From assembly GCF_040681875.1 (NCBI RefSeq), contig NZ_JBFAZP010000001.1, positions 868,001 to 932,000 on the forward strand: 64,000 bases of DNA. The letters run 5' to 3'. The stretch's first letter is position 1; each line of letters opens with the position of its first letter. Under the pieces are notes generated by a model. That model was not told the DNA's origin. It worked only from the letters and a program-made list of their open reading frames with translations, and did no database searches. The position numbers and the translations under genes are program-made. Positions 42,599 through 51,293 of the stretch are shown here, in pieces. This stretch comes from Longispora sp040681875. Lineage in GTDB: Bacteria; Actinomycetota; Actinomycetes; Mycobacteriales; Micromonosporaceae.

Positions 42599-44851
42599 TC
42601 AGCCGGCGTGTTCGGCGCGGACCGTCCGGGCGGCGGCGACCAGGGCCGCCAGGGCCGGTTCGACCTCGGCGTAGCCCCGCGCCTTCAGGCCGCAGTCGGG
42701 ATTGGCCCACACCCGTTCGGCGGGTACGGCCCGCACGGCCGCCCGCAGCGCCGCCACCATCTCCCCGACCTCGGGGACCCGGGGCGAGTGGATGTCGTAC
42801 ACGCCGGGGCCGACTCCCCGGGCGTAGCCGGCGGCGGCAAGATCGGCCAGGACCTCCATCTGCGACCGGGACGCCTCGATGCTGGTGACGTCCGCGTCGA
42901 GGTCGGCGATGGCGTCGATGACCTCGCCGAACTCCGAGTAGCACAGGTGGGTGTGGATCGCGGTGGCCGGTGCCGCCCCGCCCGTGGCCAGCCGGAACGC
43001 GGCGACCGCCCAGTCCAGGTACCCCGGGTGGTCCCGGCGGCGCGGCGGCAGCAGTTCCCGGAGCGCCGGCTCGTCGACCTGGATGATCGCGGTACCGGCC
43101 GCCTCCAGGTCGGCCACCTCGTCGCGCAGGGCCAGGGCGACCTGCGCGGCGGTGTCGGCCAGGGGCTGGTCGGTGCGGACGAACGACCAGGCCAGGATGG
43201 TGACGGGCCCGGTGAGCATGCCCTTGACCGGCAGGTCGGTGAGCGACTGGGCGTAGGACGTCCACTCCACGGTCATCGGCTCGGGGCGGGTGACGTCGCC
43301 GTACAGGATCGGCGGGCGCACGCAGCGCGAGCCGTAGGACTGCACCCAGCCCCGGGCGGTGGCGGCGAACCCGTCGAGCTGTTCGGCGAAGTACTGCACC
43401 ATGTCGTTGCGTTCCGGCTCGCCGTGCACGAGGACGTCGAGGCCCAGCTTCTCCTGTAGCCGGACCACTGAGGCGATCTCGGCGCGCATCCGCTCGCGGT
43501 AGGTGGCGTCGTCGATCCGGGCCGCCACCAGGTCCGCGCGGGCGGCCCGTACCTCCCGGGTCTGGGGGAACGACCCGATCGTCGTCGTCGGCAGCACCGG
43601 CAGGGCGAGGGCGGCGGCCTGGGCCCGTGCCCGGTCGGCGTACGGCGCGCGGCCGTTCCCGTACCGCAGCGCGGCCAGCCGGGCCCGGACCGTCGGGTCG
43701 TGCCAGCCGGCGGGCGGCTGCGGGCGGGCGGCCCGCGAGGGTGCCACGGCTCCGTCGCGCAGCCCGGCGGCCAGGGTGACGACCTCGTCGACCTTCTGCC
43801 GGGCGAACGCCAACCGCCCCCGCAGCGCCGGGTCCAGGTCGGGCTCGGCGCCGAGGTCCACGGGGACGTGCAGCAGGGAGCACGAGGTGCCGACGGCGAC
43901 CCGGCCGGCGGCGGCGCGCACCGTGGCCAGCAGGTCGTCGGCGGCGGCCAGGTCCGTGCGCCACACGTTGCGGCCGTCGACGACCCCGGCGACGATCAGC
44001 GGGGCCACGGGGGCGTGCCGGGTGAGGCGGGCGGCGTCGGCGGGCCCGGACACCAGGTCCACGCCGAGGCCGTCGACCGGGGTGGCCAGCAGGACGTCGA
44101 GCGCCGGGCCGAGTTCGCCGTAGGAGCCGGTGACCAGCAGCTTCGGCCGGCCGGGGACGGCGGCGAGCCGGCGGTACGCGCGGTCCAGGGCGCGCAGTTC
44201 GGCCTCGGTGCGGTCGGCGGTGAACGCCGGCTCGTCCAGTTGCACCCAGCCGGCGCCGGCCTCGGCGAGCGCGGACAGCAGGCCCGCGTAGCAGTCCACG
44301 AGGGAGTCGAGCAGTTCCAGGGTGCCGAACCGGTCCGGGGTGTCGGCCGCAGGCTTGGCCAGCAGCAGGAACGTGACCGGGCCGAGGAGTACGGGGCGGG
44401 TGTCCACGCCCAGGGCCAGGGCCTCGCGGTACTCGTCGACGGCCTTCTCCGGGCGCGCCGTGAACACGGTGTCGGGGCCGAGTTCGGGCACCAGGTAGTG
44501 GTAGTTGGTGTCGAACCACTTGGTCAGTTCCAGCGGCGCGATCTCGGCGGTGCCCCGGGCCATCGCGAAGTACGTGTCCAGCGGGCTCAGGCCGAGCGCG
44601 GCGAACCGGGGCGGCACGGCGTCCACGGCCACCGCCGCGTCGAGCACCTGGTCGTACAGCGAGAAGGTGCCCGAGGGCACGGCGTCCAGGCCGGCGTCGC
44701 GCAGGGTGGTCCACACCTCGGCGCGCAGCCCCCGGGCGGTGCGGCGCAGGGAGTCGGCGTCGAGCCGGCCGGCCCAGTACCCCTCGACTGCTTTCTTGAG
44801 TTCCCGGTCTCCGCCGATCCGCGGATAGCCGGTCACAGTGCTGGTGAACAT
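42599..44851 (-). CDS. metE: Cobalamin-independent methionine synthase
   Basis: 750 residues, full length for MetE, which methylates homocysteine from 5-methyltetrahydrofolate polyglutamate. N-terminal signature TVTGYPRIGGDRELKKAVEGYW; C-terminal catalytic barrel with LPTTTIGSFPQTREVR, GEPERNDMVQYF, HTHLCYSEF (zinc His and Cys), and WANPDCGLKARGY (zinc Cys). ATG 44851 is set by MFTSTVTGYPRIG; the longer frame is rejected. The cobalamin riboswitch upstream shuts it off when B12 allows MetH to act. Confidence 0.97.
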   Translation of the reverse strand: MFTSTVTGYPRIGGDRELKKAVEGYWAGRLDADSLRRTARGLRAEVWTTLRDAGLDAVPSGTFSLYDQVLDAAVAVDAVPPRFAALGLSPLDTYFAMARGTAEIAPLELTKWFDTNYHYLVPELGPDTVFTARPEKAVDEYREALALGVDTRPVLLGPVTFLLLAKPAADTPDRFGTLELLDSLVDCYAGLLSALAEAGAGWVQLDEPAFTADRTEAELRALDRAYRRLAAVPGRPKLLVTGSYGELGPALDVLLATPVDGLGVDLVSGPADAARLTRHAPVAPLIVAGVVDGRNVWRTDLAAADDLLATVRAAAGRVAVGTSCSLLHVPVDLGAEPDLDPALRGRLAFARQKVDEVVTLAAGLRDGAVAPSRAARPQPPAGWHDPTVRARLAALRYGNGRAPYADRARAQAAALALPVLPTTTIGSFPQTREVRAARADLVAARIDDATYRERMRAEIASVVRLQEKLGLDVLVHGEPERNDMVQYFAEQLDGFAATARGWVQSYGSRCVRPPILYGDVTRPEPMTVEWTSYAQSLTDLPVKGMLTGPVTILAWSFVRTDQPLADTAAQVALALRDEVADLEAAGTAIIQVDEPALRELLPPRRRDHPGYLDWAVAAFRLATGGAAPATAIHTHLCYSEFGEVIDAIADLDADVTSIEASRSQMEVLADLAAAGYARGVGPGVYDIHSPRVPEVGEMVAALRAAVRAVPAERVWANPDCGLKARGYAEVEPALAALVAAARTVRAEHAG

Positions 44852-44984
44852 CGATCCTGGTCCTTCCCTCGGGACGGACCGCCGGTCCCCGGGAAGGCGC
44901 ACGCGGGCAGCGTCGATGACGGTGCCCGCCGCTGGACCCACCCGAGAGGTCGACGGCCGCGCGCACGGATGTACGCGCGGCGCG

Positions 44985-45185
44985 GGCAGGTCTTCGGACT
45001 CGTGGGCGACACGCTCGCTCCTACCGGCCGTCGCTTCCCAGGCTCAACGCCCAGTGCTACATGACGGCTTTCGTTCCCACTCACCGCTGCGGGGCAGTCC
45101 CGGACTCACACCGGGTTCCCTCTTACGACACCCCGGACCGACGATCGTGGACCGGGGTGAACCAGCGCCACGGGCACCCTAACAC
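44985..45185 (-). ncRNA. Cobalamin (B12) riboswitch of metE
   Basis: Minus-strand RNA shows the ordered AdoCbl aptamer cores: GGGAACCCGGTG, GAGTCCGGGACTGCCCCGCA, CACTGG, CTGGGAAGCG and AGTCCGAAGACCTGCC (45000-44985). It ends about 135 bases upstream of the metE ATG. This class represses metE when cobalamin is abundant. Confidence 0.95.
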
Positions 45186-45219
45186 CCCGCCTGTCCGCCG
45201 TGTCCCGCTCCGGGTGGCG

Positions 45220-45723
45220 TCAGCCGATCCGCGCGAGCCAGTCCAGGTGCCCGCCGCCGAACGGTCCGGACCGCGCCGTCACCGCCTCCACCAGCCAGGC
45301 GGCCGACGCCGACGCGGCGGCGACCACCTCCGGCGGGTAGCCGTACCGGACCTGGTGGTCGGCGAACTCGTCCTCGTCGTCGACGAAGACCCGGCCGTCC
45401 GCGCGGACCCGGCACACGTCGAGGTCCAGGTCCACGATCGTCACGGCGTCCGGGGCCGTCCACTCCACGGGGGCGGCGACGTCGCAGTAGAGGTCCAGGT
45501 CGGTGGAGCCGCCGTAGAAGTTCGCGGTCCACCAGCTGTCACGCGGGCAGAGCAGGACCTGGGGGGCGGTGGTCGCGTACACCGGGCCGGTGGCCTTGGA
45601 GTAGACGGTGCCCTCGGGCTGGCCGAGCCAGACGCCGTGCGCGTCCTCGCCGAGCCGGACCGCCGGGATCGACCAGTGCGGGCCGCCGTCGTATTTCCGC
45701 ACCGTGACTAGTACTCCGGTCAT
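45220..45723 (-). CDS. DUF402-family protein
   Basis: 167 residues. Conserved blocks of the DUF402/FomD-like fold: VTVRKYDGGPHW, GSTDLDLYCDVAAPVEW, VTIVDLDLDVCRVRADGRVFVDDEDEFADHQVRYGYP. The Asp-rich centre is the metal-dependent phosphatase site known for FomD and nucleoside-diphosphate phosphatases. Substrate here is unknown. ATG 45723 has TAGCGT seven bases upstream (leaderless). Confidence 0.88.
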   Translation of the reverse strand: MTGVLVTVRKYDGGPHWSIPAVRLGEDAHGVWLGQPEGTVYSKATGPVYATTAPQVLLCPRDSWWTANFYGGSTDLDLYCDVAAPVEWTAPDAVTIVDLDLDVCRVRADGRVFVDDEDEFADHQVRYGYPPEVVAAASASAAWLVEAVTARSGPFGGGHLDWLARIG

Positions 45724-45781
45724 GATCGGCACGCTACCGGCCGACCGGGGCCGGCCGCAGTCCCGTCGGGGGTGGAAAGCC

Positions 45782-45819
45782 GACAGGCCGGCGGCCCCTT
45801 TCGGGACCACCGGCCTGTC
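45782..45819 (-). terminator. Terminator of the cold-shock gene
   Basis: 10-bp outer stem (GACAGGCCGG/CCGGCCTGTC) with an 18-base interior able to pair further, downstream of the csp stop codon. Confidence 0.65.
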
Positions 45820-45837
45820 GCAAGCCTGTGGTGAAGC

Positions 45838-46044
45838 TTAGATCGGACGGATGTTCTCCGCCTGCGGGCCCTTCTGGCCAGCGGTGATGTCGAACTCGAC
45901 CCGCTGGTTCTCTTCGAGGCTCCGGTAGCCGCTGGACGCGATCGCCGAGAAGTGGGCGAAGACGTCAGCGCCGCCGTCGTCCGGGGAGATGAAGCCGAAG
46001 CCCTTTTCGGCATTGAACCACTTGACAGTGCCCTGAACAGCCAT
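45838..46044 (-). CDS. Cold-shock protein (CspA family)
   Basis: 68 residues, complete CSD domain: GTVKWFNAEKGFGFISPDDGGADVFAHFSAI with RNP1 (KGFGFI) and RNP2 (DVFAHF) RNA-binding motifs. GAGGAAA precedes ATG 46044. A leader of at least 100 nt contains an intrinsic-type terminator, suggesting attenuation. Gene composition is a little lower in GC than its neighbours, as usual for csp. Confidence 0.95.
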   Translation of the reverse strand: MAVQGTVKWFNAEKGFGFISPDDGGADVFAHFSAIASSGYRSLEENQRVEFDITAGQKGPQAENIRPI

Positions 46045-46105
46045 TTTCGTTTCCTCTGTACTGATGTGGGTGCCACATTGCGTGGCTCCCGTCGCGGAAG
46101 AGGCC

Positions 46106-46139
46106 GAAAGAAAAAGCACCCGTGATGATCACAGGTGCT
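46106..46139 (-). terminator. Intrinsic terminator in the csp leader
   Basis: Read on the minus strand: AGCACCTGTGA, a 3-base loop, TCACGGGTGCT, then TTTTTCTTT. This is the only hairpin in the window with a real U tract. It lies 70 bases upstream of the csp start codon, and the S8 gene already has its own terminator at 46257-46300, so it probably acts on the csp transcript. Confidence 0.65.
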
Positions 46140-46256
46140 TCGGAAAATCTTTCACCCTCAACTGCAATAGGAAAACCGTAGCACGAACCTGGAAAATCGA
46201 CGGCGAAGCTGGCCAGATCGGCCCCGGAAGTGCCCGTGACAGTCGACACTCCCCGA

Positions 46257-46300
46257 CCGGGAAGGACCCCCGCGCGTACCCGCGAAAGGGTCCTTCCCGG
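46257..46300 (-). terminator. Terminator of the S8 protease gene
   Basis: Perfect 13-bp stem (CCGGGAAGGACCC/GGGTCCTTCCCGG), 18-base loop, five bases past the stop codon. Confidence 0.75.
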
Positions 46301-46304
46301 GTTT

Positions 46305-49300
46305 CTAGAGGGTCAGGGTCCAGGTGTCGATCCGGCCGACGTCGCCGTTGGCGGTGTCCTGCACCCGCAGGGTCCAGGTGCCGTTGCGGACCTCCGTCGA
46401 CGCGTCGACGGTGTACGTCCTGTTGATGTCCTTGGCGTTCCCGCCCGCCTTGTTGTGCAGCAGGTAGGAGGTGCCGTCGGGCGCGACCAGGTTCACGACC
46501 AGGTCGCCCTGGTAGGAGTGCACGATGTGCACCTCCGCCGTCGAGGTGGCCGACGCGTTCCCGGCACACCCCGCGAGGGTGATCGTGCTGGTCACCGTGG
46601 TGTTGTCGGGGACCGCCACGTCGGTGCCGTTGGTGCCGGCGCACGGTGCCGGGCCGGCGACGGCTCCCCCGAGCGAGAGCGTCCAGGTGTCGATCCGGCC
46701 GACGTCGCCGTTCGCGGTGTCCTGGACCCGGAGCTTCCACGTCCCGTTGGCCACCTCGCCCGACACGTTCACCGGGTACGTCTTGTCGATGTCCTTCGTG
46801 CCGGCGCCCGCCTTGTTGTGCAGCAGGTAGGCGGTGCCGTCCGGCGCGACCAGGTTCACCACCAGGTCACCCTGGTAGGAGTGCACGATGTGCACCTCCA
46901 CCGTGGACGTCGCCGACGCGTTGCCCGCGCAGCCGGCCACGACGACGGAGCTCTCCACCGTCGTGTTGTCCGCGATGTTCACGTCGGTGCCGTTGGTGAC
47001 CGTGCAGCCGCCGGGCGCGGGGGCCGGGTCGGCGACGGAACCGCTGGTGACCAGCGCGTACGTCTGCGGGCCGTTCGGGACGTTGAAGCCGCGCACCCGG
47101 ACCGTCCAGGTGCCCGCGGCCGGGTTCTGCAGGTACACGTTCTCGACGTTGTTGCGCCGGTCCGCGTTGCCGCCGGCCGGGGTCCAGCCGCCCGCGAACA
47201 CGTTGCCCCGGTAGACGGTGCCGTTGGGGGCGACGACCTCCAGGTCGAGGTCGTTGACCAGGCTGACGGCGGCGGCCACCGCGCCCTCGCGGTCGGTGTA
47301 GGCCATGCTGACCCGCAGCGGCTGGCCGGCCGCGACCTGGTACCGGACCTCGCGCACGCCGTCCGTCGCCAGACCCGCGCCCTCGTCCACGTACTTCGCG
47401 GTACCCGCCGTGGCCCGGTCGAGGTTGATCCGGCCCCAGCCCTCGTGGCTGTTCGGGATCGGGAAGTCGTTGTCGTCGACGCCGTCGCCGTTCTCGTCGA
47501 GCAGGTCGTCGGCGCTGTTGATCAGCGTGGCCTTGACCAGCGCGGCGCTGGCGGCGGCGTGCCGGTGGTGCTTGTTGTAGAAGTCGCGCACGATCACCGC
47601 GCCGCTGGCCGCGATCGGGTTCGACATCGAGGTGCCGCTGAAGTACTTGTACTGGTTGCTGACCGGGAAGCCGTACCCGTCGTGCTGCCAGGCGTTGCCG
47701 CGCGGGTTGGCCGCCGCGTCGTAGCCCTGCTGGTACTGGTCGGAGTAGCCGGACACGATCCACGAACCGGGCGCGACGATGTCGGGCTTGATCCGGCCGT
47801 CGTTCGTCGGACCCCGGCTGGAGAAGGCCGCCACCTGCTGGTCGTTGTCCGCCTGCCGGTCGGTGCTCAGCGGCGCGACCGGGTAGTCGTTCGGCCACCA
47901 GTCGCCCCAGGTCGGCATCGGGTTCTCGCCGTCGAGCTGGGCGCAGGACCGGTTGCCGGTGGTGTCGATCTCCTTCTGGCTCGTCGGCAGGTACCGCAGG
48001 TTGCGGTCGCACGGGTAGTTCGCCCGCTCGTTCTCCGACGCGCCCACCGTGATCACGTTCTTCGCCGTGCCCGGGGAACCGATCGAGTCGTTGTCGACCA
48101 CCCCGTCGCGGTTGGCGTCCGTGCCCGAGTTGCCGGCGGAGAAGGTGACCGCCATGTCCCGGTGGCCGTTGACGAACGCGTCGGCCTCCCGGGCGTTGTC
48201 GTTGTAGGCCCCGGCGACCGGCGCGCCCCACGAGTTGGCGTGCACCCGGGCGCCCAGGTCGTAGGCCTCCTGGAACAGGTCGCCGAGGGCGTCGGGCAGG
48301 CCGAACAGGTAGTACCCGTCGCGCTGGTCCTCGGTCTCGCACTGGCCCTGCATGTCGACGTACTCCTCGACGGCCTGGAACACCAGGCTCGCGGCGGGGG
48401 CGCCGGCCCGGCCGATCCCGTTCGCGTCGCCGTCGCCGACGACGGACACCGCCACATGGGTACCGTGGCCGCTGTCGACGTCGGCGGCGCCGTTGCCGAC
48501 CACGTCGTAGCAGCCGGCCGCGTCGGGCTTCGTCCAGCTCCGGATCGCCGTGATCCGCGCGGCGGGGATGTCCGCGTGCGCCGTGGCCGCCGTGCCCCCG
48601 CCGAGGCCGGTGTCGGCCACCGCCGCGATCTGGGTGGACCCGTCGTAGCCGCGCGCGTCGGCGGCCGGGATCCGGATCAGCGCGCCGGCGGTCTCGTTGT
48701 GCTTCTCCGGGACCTGGAACTTCTCGATCCAGCCGGTCTCGTCCAGGTTCACCAGACCCCGGACCTGATCCGGGGTACCGGCCACCAGCACGGTCGCCCC
48801 GGACTCGCGGACGACGACGGCACCCGCCCGGACCGCCGCGTCGCGGATCGCCACCCCGTTGGCCCGGGGCTCGACGCTCAGCCGGTACACGGCCGGCCTG
48901 CCCGCTGCCAGCTTGTCCTTCGCCGAGGGCGCGACCTTCCACGATGGGTCGAACCGTCCGATGTAGGAGACGCCGCCGAGCTCCCCGATGGCGCGCGCCA
49001 CGGCCGGGGTGGCCCGGAGCTTGAACGCGAAGTCGGGCAGGTACTCCAGCAGGTCGCCGCCGGCCGCCGTCACCGCGCGCTTCCACTCCTCGCGCACGGG
49101 GCCGTCGAACTGCACCAGGTACGTGCCGGCGCGCTGCTCGCCGAGCGCGAGGCTGGACAGCCCGGGGAGCTTCGCGGGCGCGGCCTTCCCGGGTACGAAG
49201 GTGCCGGCGACCAGCCGGATCGGCGCGGCCTCCCCGGCGGCGGGTCGCGCATGGGCGGGCAGGCTCGTGATGCCCAGCGCGGCGAGGAGCAGCGCGGCCG

Positions 49301-49346
49301 AGGCCAGCCCCGCCCCGCCCCTGCGCGTGACGTGTTTCCTGATCAT
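46305..49346 (-). CDS. Secreted subtilisin-like S8 protease with two P domains
   Basis: 1013 residues. Signal peptide about 1-33 (ASAALLLAALGITSLPAHA), a propeptide-like region, then an S8 domain with Asp245 (VADTG), His294 (GHGTH) and Ser573 (GTSMSNP). A domain with a jelly-roll look follows (about 640-770). Two tandem P/Homo-B domains end the protein (about 780-885 and 900-1013), each closing with RVQDTANGDVGRIDTWTLxL. ATG 49346 lacks a strong ribosome binding site nearby. The P domains are close relatives of the one on the M4 protease at 10.6 kb. Confidence 0.94.
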   Translation of the reverse strand: MIRKHVTRRGGAGLASAALLLAALGITSLPAHARPAAGEAAPIRLVAGTFVPGKAAPAKLPGLSSLALGEQRAGTYLVQFDGPVREEWKRAVTAAGGDLLEYLPDFAFKLRATPAVARAIGELGGVSYIGRFDPSWKVAPSAKDKLAAGRPAVYRLSVEPRANGVAIRDAAVRAGAVVVRESGATVLVAGTPDQVRGLVNLDETGWIEKFQVPEKHNETAGALIRIPAADARGYDGSTQIAAVADTGLGGGTAATAHADIPAARITAIRSWTKPDAAGCYDVVGNGAADVDSGHGTHVAVSVVGDGDANGIGRAGAPAASLVFQAVEEYVDMQGQCETEDQRDGYYLFGLPDALGDLFQEAYDLGARVHANSWGAPVAGAYNDNAREADAFVNGHRDMAVTFSAGNSGTDANRDGVVDNDSIGSPGTAKNVITVGASENERANYPCDRNLRYLPTSQKEIDTTGNRSCAQLDGENPMPTWGDWWPNDYPVAPLSTDRQADNDQQVAAFSSRGPTNDGRIKPDIVAPGSWIVSGYSDQYQQGYDAAANPRGNAWQHDGYGFPVSNQYKYFSGTSMSNPIAASGAVIVRDFYNKHHRHAAASAALVKATLINSADDLLDENGDGVDDNDFPIPNSHEGWGRINLDRATAGTAKYVDEGAGLATDGVREVRYQVAAGQPLRVSMAYTDREGAVAAAVSLVNDLDLEVVAPNGTVYRGNVFAGGWTPAGGNADRRNNVENVYLQNPAAGTWTVRVRGFNVPNGPQTYALVTSGSVADPAPAPGGCTVTNGTDVNIADNTTVESSVVVAGCAGNASATSTVEVHIVHSYQGDLVVNLVAPDGTAYLLHNKAGAGTKDIDKTYPVNVSGEVANGTWKLRVQDTANGDVGRIDTWTLSLGGAVAGPAPCAGTNGTDVAVPDNTTVTSTITLAGCAGNASATSTAEVHIVHSYQGDLVVNLVAPDGTSYLLHNKAGGNAKDINRTYTVDASTEVRNGTWTLRVQDTANGDVGRIDTWTLTL

Positions 49347-49582
49347 GAGAGGGGTCCCGTTCCTTGAGGGGTGAGGGCGGGAGCCTAAACGCAGAGTGAT
49401 CAAGGGCATGTGAAATGTGGCTTAAGAACACCTCATTAACAGCGGCGGTTACGGAGAGCCAGCCAGGTGGCCGGCGCCACGGTGCCGTGGCCGCCGGTCG
49501 GGTTCGTCCGCCGCCGCGCCCACCGGCGGCGGGATCCGCCCGTGGTTGTCGATGCGGGCGTCCACCGGCCACAATGGCCGGC

Positions 49583-50308
49583 ATGTCCCGATGGCGGAAC
49601 AGGTTCACGGCGCTGGCCCGGACGGGCATGCCCGAGGCGTTCGGCTGCCCGGTCCCCGACGCCGAACGGATCTGGATCGACGAGCACCTGATCTGGCTCG
49701 CCGACGAGTTCGGCCCGCAGGCCTTCCAGGGCCCGGTGGTGCTGCCCACGGCGGAGTTCTTCCCGGAGCCCTACCACGGCGGGATCGAGGACGCGGCCCG
49801 GCTGCTCGACCGGGTCGCCGGCCTCCTCGGCGTCGAGTCGCGCCGGATCGACCTGGAGGTCTACTCGGCGGAGCAGGCCCCGGGCACCGCCGGCCATTAC
49901 CAGTTGCGCGACGGCCGGCCGGTGATCTCCATCGAGCGCGGCCAGCTGGAACGCTCCGGCGCGGTGATCGCCACGATCGCGCACGAACTGTGCCACGACC
50001 GGCTGATCGGGGAGGGCCGGATCGGGCGCCCCCTGCGGGAGGACCACGAGCGGCTCACCGACCTGCTGGCCGTCTTCCTCGGCTTCGGGGTCATCCAGGC
50101 CAACAACCGGACCCAGTTCTCCGCGACCGGGGGCGGCGGGCTGCGGATCGTCCGGGTGGGGTACCTGACCGAGCCGATGTACGGGTACGCGCTGGCCCGG
50201 TACGCGTGGCTGCGCAACGAGTACGACCCGGCCTGGGCCGCGCACCTGGACCTGGGGCCGGCCGGGCAGTACCACCGGGCGCGGCTGTACCTGGACACCC
50301 AGGGCTAG
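49583..50308 (+). CDS. Hypothetical protein with HExxH zinc-protease motif
   Basis: 241 residues, cytoplasmic. A putative gluzincin motif IATIAHELCHD (HExxH, about 131-141) is followed 20-odd residues later by REDHERLTDLLAVFLGFG, where an acidic third ligand could lie. The segment before has PVISIERGQLERSG. I do not recognise a named family. ATG 49583 is chosen since CACAAT lies seven bases before it; ATG 49574 is the alternative. It converges with the HhH gene with only one base between. Confidence 0.7.
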   Translation: MSRWRNRFTALARTGMPEAFGCPVPDAERIWIDEHLIWLADEFGPQAFQGPVVLPTAEFFPEPYHGGIEDAARLLDRVAGLLGVESRRIDLEVYSAEQAPGTAGHYQLRDGRPVISIERGQLERSGAVIATIAHELCHDRLIGEGRIGRPLREDHERLTDLLAVFLGFGVIQANNRTQFSATGGGGLRIVRVGYLTEPMYGYALARYAWLRNEYDPAWAAHLDLGPAGQYHRARLYLDTQG

Positions 50309-50309
50309 G

Positions 50310-50498
50310 TCAGTCCGCGAACGACGCGCCGCGCTCCGCCAGCGCCGCGCGCAGGATCCGCAACGCCTTCGGCCCCACACCGTGCAACGCGCCCAGCTCC
50401 CGCTCCGTGACCGCCGTCAGCTGGTCGAGGCGTTCGTAGCCGGCGAGGGCGAGCGCCCGGCGGGCCGGCGCGCCGATCGCCGGCAGGTCGTCGTCCAT
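50310..50498 (-). CDS. Small helix-hairpin-helix protein
   Basis: 62 residues with HhH DNA-binding motifs: LPAIGAPARRALALAGYERLDQLTAV and LGALHGVGPKALRILRAAL. Similar tiny proteins are widespread in actinomycetes as DNA-binding proteins of unknown role. Starts ATG 50498 and is followed upstream by a 35-bp repeat. Confidence 0.8.
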   Translation of the reverse strand: MDDDLPAIGAPARRALALAGYERLDQLTAVTERELGALHGVGPKALRILRAALAERGASFAD

Positions 50499-50520
50499 GG
50501 CCCCCAGTCTAGGCTCCGGC

Positions 50521-50614
50521 CTGACAGGGGCGGCCGAACCTGCGTGGTTCCGGGTCTGACAGGGGCAGCCGAACCAGCGTGGTTCCGGGTCTGACAGCGG
50601 CGGGCCGAGCCGGC
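50521..50614. repeat. 35-bp tandem repeat, 2.7 copies
   Basis: Units at 50521-50555, 50556-50590 and partial from 50591, each starting CTGACAG.GGC and ending GTGGTTCCGGGT. It fills the divergent gap between the HhH gene and the kinase-like gene, so it sits in the promoter region. Confidence 0.9.
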
Positions 50615-50626
50615 ATCATGGGCCGG

Positions 50627-51187
50627 ATGGGAACACACGTCGCCGAGGCGATCGCGGCCGAGGTCGTCCGCCGGGAAGCCGTCAACGGGATCCGGATCAT
50701 CGGGGTGGACGGGCCGAGCGGTTCCGGCAAGAGCGTGCTGGCGGGCGAGCTGGCCGCCGTGCTGGCCGCGCCCGTCGTCGAGGTGGACGACTTCGTGTCC
50801 TGGGCCGACTTCGCCGGCTGGTGGCCGCGCTTCGAGGAGCAGGTGCTCGCGCCGCTCCTCGCCGGCCGGGACGCGCACTACCAGGTCAGGGACTGGCAGA
50901 ACGACTTCGAGGGCGCCTCGCTCGGCGGCTGGCGGACCCTGCCGTGGACCCCGACGGTGATCGTGGAGGGCGTGACCTGCACCCGGCGGGCCACCGTGGG
51001 CCGGCTGACCTACGCCGCGTGGGTGGAGGCTCCCCCGGCCCTGCGGCTCGCCCGGGGGCTGGCCCGGACCACCCGGCCGGTCCGCGAGCTGTGGGACCGG
51101 TGGATGGTCGAGGAGGAGGCGTTCTTCCTGGCCGACGGCGCCCGGGGGCGCGCGGACCTCGTGGTCGACACGACGGTGCACGGCTAG
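50627..51187 (+). CDS. Uridine-kinase-like P-loop NTPase
   Basis: About 186 residues. Walker A GVDGPSGSGKSVL (about 25-37), DDF in VVEVDDFVSW, TVIVEGVTC (Walker B-like), and a lid with RTTRPVRELWDRWM. It belongs to the uridine/phosphoribulokinase-like group and probably phosphorylates a nucleoside or small alcohol; substrate unknown. ATG 50627 is chosen (CATCAT seven bases upstream); ATG 50618 possible. Confidence 0.82.
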   Translation: MGTHVAEAIAAEVVRREAVNGIRIIGVDGPSGSGKSVLAGELAAVLAAPVVEVDDFVSWADFAGWWPRFEEQVLAPLLAGRDAHYQVRDWQNDFEGASLGGWRTLPWTPTVIVEGVTCTRRATVGRLTYAAWVEAPPALRLARGLARTTRPVRELWDRWMVEEEAFFLADGARGRADLVVDTTVHG

Positions 51188-51257
51188 CCGCGCGCAACAG
51201 ACCACAACCCTTTCGACGGGTACGCCGTCCGGCAGCACGCTCTGATCCTGGCAATGG

Positions 51258-51287
51258 TTGACGCGATTTCGAAGATCTGCGTAATCT
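51258..51287 (+). promoter_or_regulatory. Leaderless promoter of the RpiR gene
   Basis: TTGACG (51258-51263) and TAATCT (51282-51287) are separated by 18 bp. The -10 box ends six bases before ATG 51294, so transcription should start at the start codon. This is the best matched promoter in the window. Confidence 0.75.
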
Positions 51288-51293
51288 GTTGCC

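Noticed and set aside
44838..45182. ORFs across the metE leader
   Set aside because: The region is the cobalamin riboswitch, with all conserved aptamer cores in order on the minus strand.
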